The position numbers were made by a program, and so were the translations under genes. This document shows positions 34,225 through 43,398 of a DNA stretch of 64,000 nucleotides, one piece after another (position 1 is the stretch's first letter; the number at the start of each line of letters is the position of its first letter). This DNA is from Clostridia bacterium (GTDB lineage Bacteria > Bacillota > Clostridia > Lachnospirales > Anaerotignaceae): the NCBI GenBank assembly GCA_022651385.1, contig JALCQR010000002.1, forward strand, positions 1 to 64,000. The letters run 5' to 3'. Below the pieces are notes generated by a model. That model saw only the letters and a list, made by a program, of their open reading frames with translations, searched no databases and had not been told where the DNA came from.

Positions 34225-36385
34225 CTGCGGCAACTCCTTCGGTTTTATTTTTATTTCCTTTTTTAATACGTTTCAATTCAGACCTTTTATCACTGTTTTT
34301 AATCTGGTGCATAATTGCTTTATCAAAAAATGCGAGCAGTGCCGGCAGAAGCGAAAGCACAAGCAGCATACTGAGCAGAGCCCCTCGTCCAACAAGCCGT
34401 CCAGCCTGTGAAATAACCTTTACACTTGAAAGAAAATACAGTATATATCCAACTACAACCAGTATTGAGCCCGATGATAAAATAGACAAAGCGCTTTTTG
34501 ATGTTGCCTTCACAGCAGCAGTCTTTTTGTCATACTGCCGCCGCATGTCAAGATAATTATTTGTCAAAAGTATTGAATAATCAATCGTCGCTCCCAGCTG
34601 AAGGCAGCTTACTATTATATAATCTATATAAAGCAGGCTGTTTCCCATTATGTAAGGCAATGTCATGTTAAGATATATTGCTATCTCAATAGGTATAATT
34701 ACAAGGATAGGTATAAAAATTGTTCTGAACGTAACCATTACAACTATTATGACACCTATAAGAGACAGTATTGACACATGATTGTAATCCGACATAAGTA
34801 TTTTTTTAACGTCCATTGTAGAAGATGTTGTTCCTAAAACATACGAGTTTTTAGGATAATACTTTTGTACAACTTCTGTAAGTTTATCAGTACAGTCAAA
34901 AGAATATTGGCTTTCCTCTTCATTTTTCATAGATATAATTATACGCGCGTAATCTTTAGTTCTCAAATCATCTAATCTGTCTTGAGGCAGAAAGCTTTCC
35001 GGCATGCCTGTAGGCAGTGCATCTGAAAGAGAAACGGCGTAATTTACAAAATCAAGATCCTTTATCTCTTTTGTCAAATCTTTTTCCTTAACTACTGAGC
35101 CGTTAGGAACTATAGCAAGTATCATGTTTGATTTTCCAAACACATCATTAATTTTATTGTTATCTTCATAAACCTTAGTTCCAGGTCCCTGTCCGCTTGC
35201 TTGGTCACCAAAATAAAATGTATTCATAGACTGACCGAAATAGCAAGGCACTGCTATTAAAATTGCTATTAAAAGCATTGGCGTTCTCAATTTATACATA
35301 ACTTTGGCAAATCCGTCAAAAGACGGTATAAAAGGCTTATGCGAAGTTTTTTCTATTATTTTATCAAAGCGCAGTATAAGCGACGGCATAAGGAACACTA
35401 CCGTTGCCAGTGAACAAAGTATACCTTTTGTAAGCACAAATCCTACATCACGTCCGATTGTAAATTTCATAAACGCTATTGCAAGAAATCCGACTATTGT
35501 TGTGGCGCCGCTTGCAAAAACGCTTCGGCAGGCATCTTTAAGCGCAACTTCCATTGCTTCATGTACTTCCATGCCGCTTTTTTTATAGTCTTTATATATA
35601 TGTAAAAGGAAAATGGAATAATCCATTGAGACAGCCAGCTGCAATATGGCCGAGGTAGAAAACGAGAAAAATGAAATCGTGCCGAATATTATATTTGAAC
35701 CTAAATTCAATACTATAGCAACAATCATTACCAATATAAAGAGTACAGGCTCAAACCAGCTTTCTGTTGTGAGAGTTAGTATAGCAAAAATAATTACAAG
35801 AGCTATAATCATCGCCAATACCAGTTCTTTTTCAACAGCGTCCTGTTTCTCCTTACTGCATACAGCGCTTCCGGAATAGCAGGCATTATCTCCGGCTATT
35901 TTGTAAATCTCATCAAGAGCCTCTCTCGTTTTTTTATCGTAGTTGCCTTCGTCAAAAACTACTTCTATTAATGCCTTGTTATCCTTATAAAAGCCTGTAG
36001 GCTGGTCAAATTGAGAATTAAAATCCTCAATGCCGCTTTTTGCAAAAGAACTTGACATATATGCGTCAGTAACGCTGTCTGGCCCTATCGCCAAAGATAC
36101 ACCGTCAACGTCAGATATTTTCTCACGTATGCGTCTCGCTTCATAAATAGAAACATTATTGAGCATTACTCGCGCTGTTCCGGGATATCCAAATTCAGAC
36201 TTCATCACATCCAGAGCCTGTTTCGACGGAGCCGACTGCGGAAGATATGAGCTAAGGTCGTAGTTTACACCTACAAATGGATAAAAAAGCGCACAAATTA
36301 TAAAAAGAACTAAAAATACTCTTTGAATATGTCTGTATTTAGTGACAATAAAGTGAAACATTTTGTCAAAAGACCACTTCTTCAT
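34211..36385 (-). CDS. MMPL/RND-family transporter
   Basis: The 724-residue membrane protein is an MMPL-type RND exporter with two repeats, each made of one helix, an external domain and five helices. Sterol-sensing-like stretches are seen at AVSMDYSIFLLHIYKDYKKSG in the first half and GATIDYSILLTNNYLDMRRQY in the second, each with the aspartate-tyrosine pair of the proton relay. Such proteins export lipids, peptides or drugs in Gram-positives. The ATG at 36385 follows GGAGGCAAAT. It diverges from a TetR regulator, which probably represses it. Confidence 0.9.
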   Translation of the reverse strand: MKKWSFDKMFHFIVTKYRHIQRVFLVLFIICALFYPFVGVNYDLSSYLPQSAPSKQALDVMKSEFGYPGTARVMLNNVSIYEARRIREKISDVDGVSLAIGPDSVTDAYMSSSFAKSGIEDFNSQFDQPTGFYKDNKALIEVVFDEGNYDKKTREALDEIYKIAGDNACYSGSAVCSKEKQDAVEKELVLAMIIALVIIFAILTLTTESWFEPVLFILVMIVAIVLNLGSNIIFGTISFFSFSTSAILQLAVSMDYSIFLLHIYKDYKKSGMEVHEAMEVALKDACRSVFASGATTIVGFLAIAFMKFTIGRDVGFVLTKGILCSLATVVFLMPSLILRFDKIIEKTSHKPFIPSFDGFAKVMYKLRTPMLLIAILIAVPCYFGQSMNTFYFGDQASGQGPGTKVYEDNNKINDVFGKSNMILAIVPNGSVVKEKDLTKEIKDLDFVNYAVSLSDALPTGMPESFLPQDRLDDLRTKDYARIIISMKNEEESQYSFDCTDKLTEVVQKYYPKNSYVLGTTSSTMDVKKILMSDYNHVSILSLIGVIIVVMVTFRTIFIPILVIIPIEIAIYLNMTLPYIMGNSLLYIDYIIVSCLQLGATIDYSILLTNNYLDMRRQYDKKTAAVKATSKSALSILSSGSILVVVGYILYFLSSVKVISQAGRLVGRGALLSMLLVLSLLPALLAFFDKAIMHQIKNSDKRSELKRIKKGNKNKTEGVAADEVQ

Positions 36386-36429
36386 ATTTGCCTCCAATAA
36401 TTAACATAGAATTGATTTTTGAACTACTA

Positions 36430-36443
36430 TGTATTATAATACA
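36430..36443. promoter_or_regulatory. Candidate TetR operator between MMPL and tetR genes
   Basis: TGTATTATAATACA is a perfect 14-bp palindrome in the 167-bp divergent region, 45 bp from the MMPL start. It contains a TATAAT-like element, so binding would also cover a promoter. Rich in A/T, so moderate confidence. Confidence 0.4.
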
Positions 36444-36552
36444 GTAAGTTGATATATTCAATAACTAATATTGTTAAAATTTTCATATATTAGTCAAATT
36501 ATGCTTAAATGTATATTATTAAACATAGTCTTTATTTTTGGAGGGGTGGGTT

Positions 36553-37140
36553 ATGGCAGCAACAAAAGAGGACAGAAGAATCAGAAGAACAAAAAGGCTT
36601 CTTAAACAGGGCCTTGCAGAAATGATGAACGAAAAAGAATTTAAAGACATTACCGTTAAAGATATAACAGAAAAAGCCGATTTAAACAGAGGCACTTTTT
36701 ATCTGCATTATTCAGATACGTATGACCTTTTAAGAAAGGTCGAAGATGAGATTTTGCAGGACTTTCAAAATATGATAGACAAATACGCTCAAAATATAGA
36801 CAGTGAAAATCCTTCTTTGCTACCTGTGCTCTCACCTATTGCCGGATATGTAATTGAAAATATAGATATATGCAAAAGTCTCTTTAATAATAGGGCGTCA
36901 ACGGATTTTACCGAAAAATTTCAGCAGCTTATATCAAGAAACGGAGCGTCATTTATTAATAAACAATATCCGGGGGCATCTATAGAAAATTACGAATATT
37001 TCTTCAGTTTTATTACTTGCGGAACTGTAGGCATAATAAAGAAATGGTTTGAGTCGGACCCTATGAAGCCGAAAGAGGAAATAGTGGTTATGACTGCCAA
37101 AATAATAAGAGCAGCCGCAAACAGCATGCTTAAATCCTAA
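36553..37140 (+). CDS. TetR-family transcriptional regulator
   Basis: The 195-residue protein has an N-terminal TetR helix-turn-helix (EFKDITVKDITEKADLNRGTFYLHYSDTYDLL, about 30-61) with a C-terminal TetR_C_7-like ligand domain. ATG at 36553 follows TTGGAGGGGTGGGTT; the TTG five codons upstream is part of that site. It diverges from the MMPL transporter operon. The chromate-transporter pair downstream starts 67 bp after its stop and could be on the same transcript. Confidence 0.9.
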   Translation: MAATKEDRRIRRTKRLLKQGLAEMMNEKEFKDITVKDITEKADLNRGTFYLHYSDTYDLLRKVEDEILQDFQNMIDKYAQNIDSENPSLLPVLSPIAGYVIENIDICKSLFNNRASTDFTEKFQQLISRNGASFINKQYPGASIENYEYFFSFITCGTVGIIKKWFESDPMKPKEEIVVMTAKIIRAAANSMLKS

Positions 37141-37207
37141 TATTGAAAGACTGGTTTACAGGGAGTATAATGAGCAGTGTAAATCAAGTTGAAAAGGAGA
37201 TGTATAA

Positions 37208-37762
37208 TTGAAAGTTTTACTTGAACTTTTTATTACATTTGCTAAAATGGGCGTGGTTACTTTTGGCGGCGGATATGCCATGCTGCCTATTTTACAGAGA
37301 ACAGTTGTTGATGATAAAAAATGGGCTACGGAAGAAGAAATTCTCGACTACTACGCAATAGGTCAGTGTACTCCCGGGATAATTGCTGTAAACACAGCAA
37401 CATTTATAGGATACAAGCAAAAAGGAATATTGGGCGGTATATCTGCCACATTAGGGGTAATTTTTCCCTCAATAATAATAATAGGAATAATATCAGCTTT
37501 TTTAAAAAACTTTTCCGATCTTGCAGTTGTACAGCATGCTTTTGCAGGAATAAGAGTATGCGTTGGGGTATTAATTTTAAATGCCGTAATTAAGCTGTGG
37601 AAAGGTGCTGTTAAAGGCAAAGTTACAGCAGCCATAATGTTTTTTGTACTGATTATTTCTGCTTTTACTGATATATCTTCTGTATTGATAGTAATAGCGG
37701 CAGGAATATTTGGTTTGTTCTTTGCCGGAAAAATACAGAATAAGGGGGCAGAGAAAAAATGA
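37208..37762 (+). CDS. Half-size chromate transporter family protein (first half of pair 2)
   Basis: The 184-residue CHR-domain membrane protein carries VTFGGGYAMLPILQR and TPGIIAVNTATFIGYKQ. The start is TTG at 37208: AAGGAG lies 8 nt upstream, the family homology starts at once, and the nearby ATG is out of frame. It overlaps the next gene by 4 nt. It is distinct from pair 1 at 25-26 kb and has different neighbours, so the two pairs may move different oxyanions. Confidence 0.87.
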   Translation: MKVLLELFITFAKMGVVTFGGGYAMLPILQRTVVDDKKWATEEEILDYYAIGQCTPGIIAVNTATFIGYKQKGILGGISATLGVIFPSIIIIGIISAFLKNFSDLAVVQHAFAGIRVCVGVLILNAVIKLWKGAVKGKVTAAIMFFVLIISAFTDISSVLIVIAAGIFGLFFAGKIQNKGAEKK

Positions 37763-38316
37763 GCGCACTTCTTTTGCTGTATTTTGAGTTTTTGAAAATT
37801 GGGCTGTTTGCTGTAGGCGGCGGACTTGCCACGCTCCCGTTTTTGTATGACCTCGAGTCTAAATACACTTGGCTTACCGCGGCTATGATAGGTGATATGG
37901 TAGCCATATCCGAATCAACTCCCGGTCCTATGGGTGTTAATATGGCAACATATGTTGGCTTTCAAAACAGCGGTGTAATAGGTTCCGTAATAGCCACTCT
38001 GGGCCTTATAACGCCTTCGATAATAATTATAATAATAATAGCAAATATTCTTGTCAAATTTAAAGAAAGCAAAATTGTTAAAAATGTATTTTATACTCTG
38101 CGTCCGGCGGCAACGGGCCTTATAGCGTCGGCTGGACTGTCGGTGATTATGCTTGCTATATTTAAAACCAACATAACAGCTTTTACGTTTTCAAAATTTG
38201 ATTTCAAGTGTCTTTTGCTTTTTATATTTATGATTATATTTACTTGGAAGACAAAATTTCATCCAATAGTGGCAATAGCTATTTCGGGTGCAATTGGGAT
38301 ACTCTTTAGTTTTTGA
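37759..38316 (+). CDS. Half-size chromate transporter family protein (second half of pair 2)
   Basis: The 185-residue partner CHR domain has LFAVGGGLATLPFLYDL and STPGPMGVNMATYVGFQ and five or so helices. The ATGA overlap with the preceding gene indicates coupled synthesis of the two halves. An aldehyde dehydrogenase gene follows 17 bp later on the same strand, apparently in the same operon. Confidence 0.87.
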   Translation: MSALLLLYFEFLKIGLFAVGGGLATLPFLYDLESKYTWLTAAMIGDMVAISESTPGPMGVNMATYVGFQNSGVIGSVIATLGLITPSIIIIIIIANILVKFKESKIVKNVFYTLRPAATGLIASAGLSVIMLAIFKTNITAFTFSKFDFKCLLLFIFMIIFTWKTKFHPIVAIAISGAIGILFSF

Positions 38317-38333
38317 GAAAGCAGGCTTTAAAA

Positions 38334-39815
38334 ATGAAATTTGTACTTAATTATATTGACGGAAAATGGTGTGAAAGTTCCGACGGCAATTATTTTGACG
38401 TATATGACCCTGCAACAGCAGAAGTAATAGCTCAGGCGGCAAAAGGTACGGAAGATGATACTAAAAAAGCAATAGCCGCCGCAAAACGTGAATTTGAAAA
38501 CAAAAACGGCTGGAGAAGATATTCGGCCCAAAAACGTTCTGAAATTCTTTTAAGCATTGCCGACGAGCTTGAAAAGCGAAAAGAAGAATTTGCCAAAACA
38601 GAAACTCTCGATAACGGCAAGCCCTTAAGAGAGTCAATGTGTGATGTTGATGACGCTGTAAGCTACATAAGATATTATGCCGGAGCAATAAGAATGCCGT
38701 CAGGTGTTACGTTAAACGTAAATGACGGTTTTGGCCCAATGCAGTCATTTACGGTAAAAGAACCAATAGGTGTATGTGCTCTTATAACGCCTTGGAATTA
38801 CCCATTGCTTATGGGTGTTCAAAAAATAGCGCCTGCCCTTGCAGCCGGAAATACTATAATATTTAAACCAAGCTCAAACACCCCACTTACATCGGTTAAA
38901 TTTTTTAAACTGCTTGAAAATGCAGGTTTGCCTTCCGGTACAGTAAATCTTGTAATGGGCAGCGGAAGCGTAGTGGGAAACTGTCTTTCAAAAAGCAATG
39001 ATGTGGACATGGTATCCTTTACAGGAAGCACCGCAGTCGGACAAAGCATATATAAAAACGCGGCTGTAAACATAAAAAAGATAGGCCTTGAGCTTGGCGG
39101 AAAATCACCTAATATAATATTTGCAGACGCCGATTTGGAAGGCGCTGTGGAATGGGCTATGATTGGCATATTCTTCAATCAGGGCGAAGTATGTTCCGCC
39201 GGTTCAAGGATTATAGTTGAAGAAAGCATAAAAGATAAGTTTATAAAACGTCTCAAAGAACGTGCATCCAAAATGACAATAGGAAACGGCCTTCATGACC
39301 CGGATATGGGCCCTCTTGTATCTGAAAATCAGCTTAAGACAGTTCTCGGTTTCATCGAAACTGCAAAAAAAGAAGGCTGCAAAATTGAATACGGCGGCAA
39401 ACGTTATACTGAAGGAGAATGCCGCAGAGGATATTTTATAGAGCCTACAATAATAAGCGGATGCAATCAAAAAAACACCGTAATCAAAAAAGAGATATTC
39501 GGTCCGGTTGCGTGTATAGAGACATTTAAAACCGAGGAAGAAGCAATCAAAATTGCCAATGATACTGAATATGGTCTTGCAGGTGCTGTTTTTACATCGG
39601 ACGGTGCAAAAGCTCTGAGAGTAATAAAAGAAATACGAGCCGGGATTACATGGATAAACTGCTATAACCCGGCATTTGTCGAAGCGCCATGGGGCGGATA
39701 TAAAAAGAGCGGCGTAGGAAGAGAATTAAGCATGCAGGGCCTTGAAGAATATCAGGAAACAAAACAGATAACAATTAATCTTCGTCCCGGAAAAATCGGC
39801 TGGTATAAAGATTGA
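38334..39815 (+). CDS. NAD(P)-dependent aldehyde dehydrogenase
   Basis: The 493-residue enzyme is a member of the betaine-aldehyde-dehydrogenase-like ALDH superfamily. TPWNYP with Asn155, LELGGKSPN with Glu253 and FFNQGEVCSAGSR with the nucleophilic Cys287 are all present, as is FGPVACIETF near the C-terminus. The particular aldehyde cannot be told. ATG at 38334 gives the usual family start; AGCAGGC upstream is a weak ribosome site, and a TTG seven codons earlier is possible. It follows chromate-transporter pair 2 closely and ends at a strong terminator. Confidence 0.9.
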   Translation: MKFVLNYIDGKWCESSDGNYFDVYDPATAEVIAQAAKGTEDDTKKAIAAAKREFENKNGWRRYSAQKRSEILLSIADELEKRKEEFAKTETLDNGKPLRESMCDVDDAVSYIRYYAGAIRMPSGVTLNVNDGFGPMQSFTVKEPIGVCALITPWNYPLLMGVQKIAPALAAGNTIIFKPSSNTPLTSVKFFKLLENAGLPSGTVNLVMGSGSVVGNCLSKSNDVDMVSFTGSTAVGQSIYKNAAVNIKKIGLELGGKSPNIIFADADLEGAVEWAMIGIFFNQGEVCSAGSRIIVEESIKDKFIKRLKERASKMTIGNGLHDPDMGPLVSENQLKTVLGFIETAKKEGCKIEYGGKRYTEGECRRGYFIEPTIISGCNQKNTVIKKEIFGPVACIETFKTEEEAIKIANDTEYGLAGAVFTSDGAKALRVIKEIRAGITWINCYNPAFVEAPWGGYKKSGVGRELSMQGLEEYQETKQITINLRPGKIGWYKD

Positions 39816-39895
39816 TTAAATAACTATTTACATATGAATTATAAGACTGTTGAAAAATGTTTAAGTTAATAAAATTTTTTTATGAGTATTTTTAT

Positions 39896-39922
39896 GAGGG
39901 TGCTTTAACGTAAAGCACCCTC
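39896..39922 (+). terminator. Strong hairpin terminator
   Basis: GAGGGTGCTTTA pairs perfectly with TAAAGCACCCTC around ACG. The hairpin lies between the convergent aldehyde dehydrogenase and sigma-54 activator genes, about 80 bp past the former. Confidence 0.8.
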
Positions 39923-39988
39923 TGTGTTTTACAATTATATATTTTTCTACACTCTGATAATTCCTATATCTTGCATATGAATTCTTTT

Positions 39989-41929
39989 TTAAAGTTTGAT
40001 ATCGTAATACTTCATTTTGTTCCATAGCGTCGAACGGCTTATGCCCAAATATTCGGCTGTTTTGGTTCTTGAAAGCCCATTCATTTTAAGAGCCTTTATT
40101 ATTCTTTTCTTTTCCCATCCTTTGTCACTTAAATCCGGACTTTCATCATCTTCATAAAGGCCGGTATGTCTTATTTCCTCAGAATCATCTCCTATACTGC
40201 GGCTTATCTCTGAAAAAAGAGCAGTTGTGTTTATATGACTGTTTTTAAGCATTACGTTAAGCCTTTCTATCATATTTTGCAGCTCACGTATATTGCCTTT
40301 CATTTCATGTTTTTCAAGTTCTTCTATTATGCTCCACCATAAAGCCTCGTTTGCCTTATAGCTTTTGTAATCGAGATTTTTCAGACAGTTTATTGCAATT
40401 TCAGGAATATCTTCTTTTCTGTCCCTGAGAGGCGGTATTTTTAATTCCAGAACATCCAATCTGTAATACAGGTCATTTCTGAAATTTCCCTTCTCAACTT
40501 CATTTTTAAGGTCCCTGTTTGTGGCTGAAATTACACGCACATCAACTGGAATCACTCTGTCACTTCCTATACGGCGTATTTCTTTTTCCTGTATTACTCT
40601 TAAAATCTGAACCTGCATCTCAAGGGGCATTTCACCTATTTCGTCAAGAAATATTGTACCCATGTGAGCCATTTCAAACATTCCCATTTTTCCGCCTTTG
40701 CTTGCTCCCGTAAAAGAGCCCTCTTCATAGCCGAAAAACTCCGCTTCAAGTAAGTTTTTCGGTATGGCGGCACAGTTTACGGCAACAAACGGCCCCCCTG
40801 CTCTCGGGCCGCTGTTATGTATACTCTGAGCAAAAAGTTCTTTTCCTGTTCCTGTCTCACCAAGTATAAGTACCGTTGAGTCGGAATTGGCATAGCTTTT
40901 AGCTACATTTTTTACCTCAGTAATAGCCTGTGAACTTCCCTTTATGTCGTCAAAAGTATATTTAGCCGAGAAGCCTTTTTTCCTTTTTATATTAAGCCTT
41001 GCATTTTTCTCATGTTCCTGTAGAACGGCTAAATCCTGAAATGTGGATACAACGCCTCTTTTCTGGCCGTTTATCACAATAGGTATTCTGTGAGTTAAAA
41101 CAGTCATGTTCGGCAGTTCAAAAACATCACCTATGTCGCCCTCATCTTTTTCCATTACTTTAATCATTTTTGTTCCTTTTACAACATTTGTTATATGTTT
41201 TCCCTCAAGACGGTCGTTTTGATCCCACCTGAGAAATTTATATACCATGTCATTCGCCGCTATTATTTTGCCGTTTTCATCTATGGCAAGTATAGCGTCA
41301 TTTGTAAAATTAAACACTACTTTATACTGCTCAAGCCTTAATACATTTTCACGGTTGCGCCTTTCTTCCAAATCCTGCATATCAAGTATACTTTTTGCTT
41401 TTTCAAAAGCATCGACAACTGTTTCAAGTGACGGATTAATTGTTTTGTATCTTACTCCCATTCGTCTTGCATGTTCCTCATACTCAAACGGTCCCACACA
41501 AAGTATCTTTTCAGTATACGCTTTGAAAAAAAACCTATCCTTTTCAACTTCAGTGCGATGCATTACAACATCTTCCGTTTTACAGTTCCATTTCCTTGAA
41601 AGAAGCTCGCAGTCAATATACTCGCAGTCCCTATGCAGCACACATACATATTTTTCATTTTTTATTTCAGTCCTCATATAATCTACCGTATGGTGTCTTA
41701 TATTCATAAGATAATCAGCATTTCCGCCATATATATTTCTAAGATCGGCTCCGGCAGCTATAAATAACTTAGTACCCTCATTAAGCATATCACGGCACAC
41801 AAAAAACATACTGTCTTCGTCGCAAGAGCGAACATCAGCATTTATGCCATTTTCTATGCAAAGTTTTGAAATATGCCCTGCATATCCCTGCGAAAAAGCA
41901 AGAAAGCATATTCTTTTTCTCTTTTTCAT
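39989..41929 (-). CDS. Sigma-54-dependent transcriptional activator (PrpR_N-PAS-AAA+-Fis type)
   Basis: The 646-residue activator has an N-terminal PrpR_N-like sensor (residues about 1-185), a PAS domain (about 205-310), the AAA+ domain with Walker A GETGTGKE (357-364), a sigma-54-contacting loop GSFTGA (404-409, a variant of GAFTGA) and Walker B IFLDE (426-430). A Fis-type helix-turn-helix (TKTAEYLGISRSTLWNKMK) ends the protein. It drives open-complex formation at -24/-12 promoters in response to a small molecule bound by the N-terminal domain. ATG at 41929 follows GAGAGGATAGC. It diverges from the glycerol-dehydrogenase-like gene, but no -24/-12 element lies between them. The only good sigma-54 promoter I found is upstream of panB at 60.0 kb. 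Confidence 0.92.
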   Translation of the reverse strand: MKKRKRICFLAFSQGYAGHISKLCIENGINADVRSCDEDSMFFVCRDMLNEGTKLFIAAGADLRNIYGGNADYLMNIRHHTVDYMRTEIKNEKYVCVLHRDCEYIDCELLSRKWNCKTEDVVMHRTEVEKDRFFFKAYTEKILCVGPFEYEEHARRMGVRYKTINPSLETVVDAFEKAKSILDMQDLEERRNRENVLRLEQYKVVFNFTNDAILAIDENGKIIAANDMVYKFLRWDQNDRLEGKHITNVVKGTKMIKVMEKDEGDIGDVFELPNMTVLTHRIPIVINGQKRGVVSTFQDLAVLQEHEKNARLNIKRKKGFSAKYTFDDIKGSSQAITEVKNVAKSYANSDSTVLILGETGTGKELFAQSIHNSGPRAGGPFVAVNCAAIPKNLLEAEFFGYEEGSFTGASKGGKMGMFEMAHMGTIFLDEIGEMPLEMQVQILRVIQEKEIRRIGSDRVIPVDVRVISATNRDLKNEVEKGNFRNDLYYRLDVLELKIPPLRDRKEDIPEIAINCLKNLDYKSYKANEALWWSIIEELEKHEMKGNIRELQNMIERLNVMLKNSHINTTALFSEISRSIGDDSEEIRHTGLYEDDESPDLSDKGWEKKRIIKALKMNGLSRTKTAEYLGISRSTLWNKMKYYDIKL

Positions 41930-42172
41930 GCTATCCTCTCCTACAGTATAAATATGATTTATTATAACATAAATCGACATTTTTTTCTCTGCAAAAAATC
42001 TTTTTCATAATTAAATCATTTATTTAGTTAAAAATTGTTTATTGAAAATATTACCTAATTGATTTATAATATGTAATATATTGAGTAAACTATGTATTTG
42101 ACAGTTTTTCGATATACTGCATATTTTGTGCAAAATCCCATAAAATACATGAATTAAAGGAGTGTTAAAAAA

Positions 42173-43267
42173 ATGAGTGAAACAACAGTAACATTTGCCG
42201 GTTATACTATAGGCTATGGCAAAGAAACATATTCACAGTTCGGACCTATCTGCTCAAGATACGGTAAAAAAGCCGTAGTAATCGGCGGTGAAAGAGCTAT
42301 TGCTGCAGCAAAGCCTTATATTACTGAAGCAGCTAAAGAAGCTGGCATAGAAATCACAGGTTTTGAATGGTTCGGCGGAGTAGCATCATATGAAAACGCT
42401 GATAGACTTGGACAGCTTGATTCTGTTAAAAGTGCAGATATGATTTTTGCATGCGGCGGCGGCAAGGCTATTGATACATCAAAATGTGTCGCAAGAAATC
42501 TTGACAAGCCTTTCTTCACATTCCCTACAATCGCAGCAACATGTGCATCTATTACTGCAATTGCTGTTATGTATTATCCAAACGGCGTTCAAAAAGACGT
42601 ATTTGTTGGAAAGAGACCTGCAATACATGCTTTTATTAATCTTGATATTATAGCACAGGCTCCTCCTATTTATCTTTGGGCAGGAATTGGCGACACACTT
42701 GCTAAATATACAGAAGTTCCGTTCTCCTCAAGGGGACACGAGCATGAAATGGCTCATAAGGATGCACTCCCTCTCTGCATGAGCAGAATGACAGGCGAGC
42801 CTCTTCTTCAGTATGGTAAAGAAGCTATGGATTCCGTTAAGGCAGGAAAACCATCATTCGCTCTTGAACAGACTGTTCTTGCAATCACAGTTACAAGCGG
42901 TATGGTTTCATACCTTATTGATGCTTATAAATATAACTCAAATATGGGCCATGCAATATTCTACGGCATGACTGTTATTCCGCAGATTGAGGAAAAACAT
43001 CTTCACGGCGAAGTTGTATCTTACGGCGTACTTTGTATGCTTATGATGGATAAACAGATGGACCTTCTTGACAAAATTTACAAATTCATGAAATCAATCG
43101 GTCTTCCTACAAAACTTGCCGATATGGATGTTAAAATTGAGGAAATGGGTCCTGCAATTGACAGCGCAGTTACAAAATACGATATCGAGTTTGCGCCTTA
43201 TAAGATTACAAAAGAGCTTATGATGCAGGCTGTTAAAGACCTTGAAGAATACAATAAAACACACTGA
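42173..43267 (+). CDS. gldA: Glycerol dehydrogenase-like iron/zinc alcohol dehydrogenase
   Basis: The 364-residue NAD-dependent enzyme belongs to the glycerol dehydrogenase branch of the iron-containing alcohol dehydrogenase family. GGGKAIDTSK binds the cofactor; metal ligands appear as the aspartate in GIGDTLAKY and histidines in MGHAIFYGM and HLHGEVVSYG. Glycerol, propanediol or a hydroxyketone are all possible substrates. AAAGGAGTGTTAAAAAA precedes the ATG. TTGACA with TATTTT 18 bp downstream (about 42098-42127) is a plausible sigma-A promoter, so control by the adjacent sigma-54 activator is not supported. The 243-bp divergent region otherwise shows only AT-rich DNA. Confidence 0.87.
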   Translation: MSETTVTFAGYTIGYGKETYSQFGPICSRYGKKAVVIGGERAIAAAKPYITEAAKEAGIEITGFEWFGGVASYENADRLGQLDSVKSADMIFACGGGKAIDTSKCVARNLDKPFFTFPTIAATCASITAIAVMYYPNGVQKDVFVGKRPAIHAFINLDIIAQAPPIYLWAGIGDTLAKYTEVPFSSRGHEHEMAHKDALPLCMSRMTGEPLLQYGKEAMDSVKAGKPSFALEQTVLAITVTSGMVSYLIDAYKYNSNMGHAIFYGMTVIPQIEEKHLHGEVVSYGVLCMLMMDKQMDLLDKIYKFMKSIGLPTKLADMDVKIEEMGPAIDSAVTKYDIEFAPYKITKELMMQAVKDLEEYNKTH

Positions 43268-43279
43268 TTTAAAAAATCC

Positions 43280-43305
43280 CCGGCAGAATACTGCCGGTTT
43301 TTTTT
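43280..43305 (+). terminator. Intrinsic terminator of the glycerol-dehydrogenase-like gene
   Basis: CCGGCAG (43280-43286) and CTGCCGG (43291-43297) enclose AATA, followed by eight T, 12 nt after the stop codon. Confidence 0.92.
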
Positions 43306-43398
43306 ATGTTTAGTTTTGTAAAACAAAATATGGTGTCCGAATAATTATTTTTATACTATATTTAAAACAGAACTTTAAAAAAGCCCTGTTTATCTCAT

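Noticed and set aside
41930-42172. Sigma-54 promoter between the activator and the glycerol-dehydrogenase-like gene
   Set aside because: On the plus strand the only GG dinucleotides are in the ribosome site. A TTGACA-N18-TATTTT sigma-A element explains the region better.
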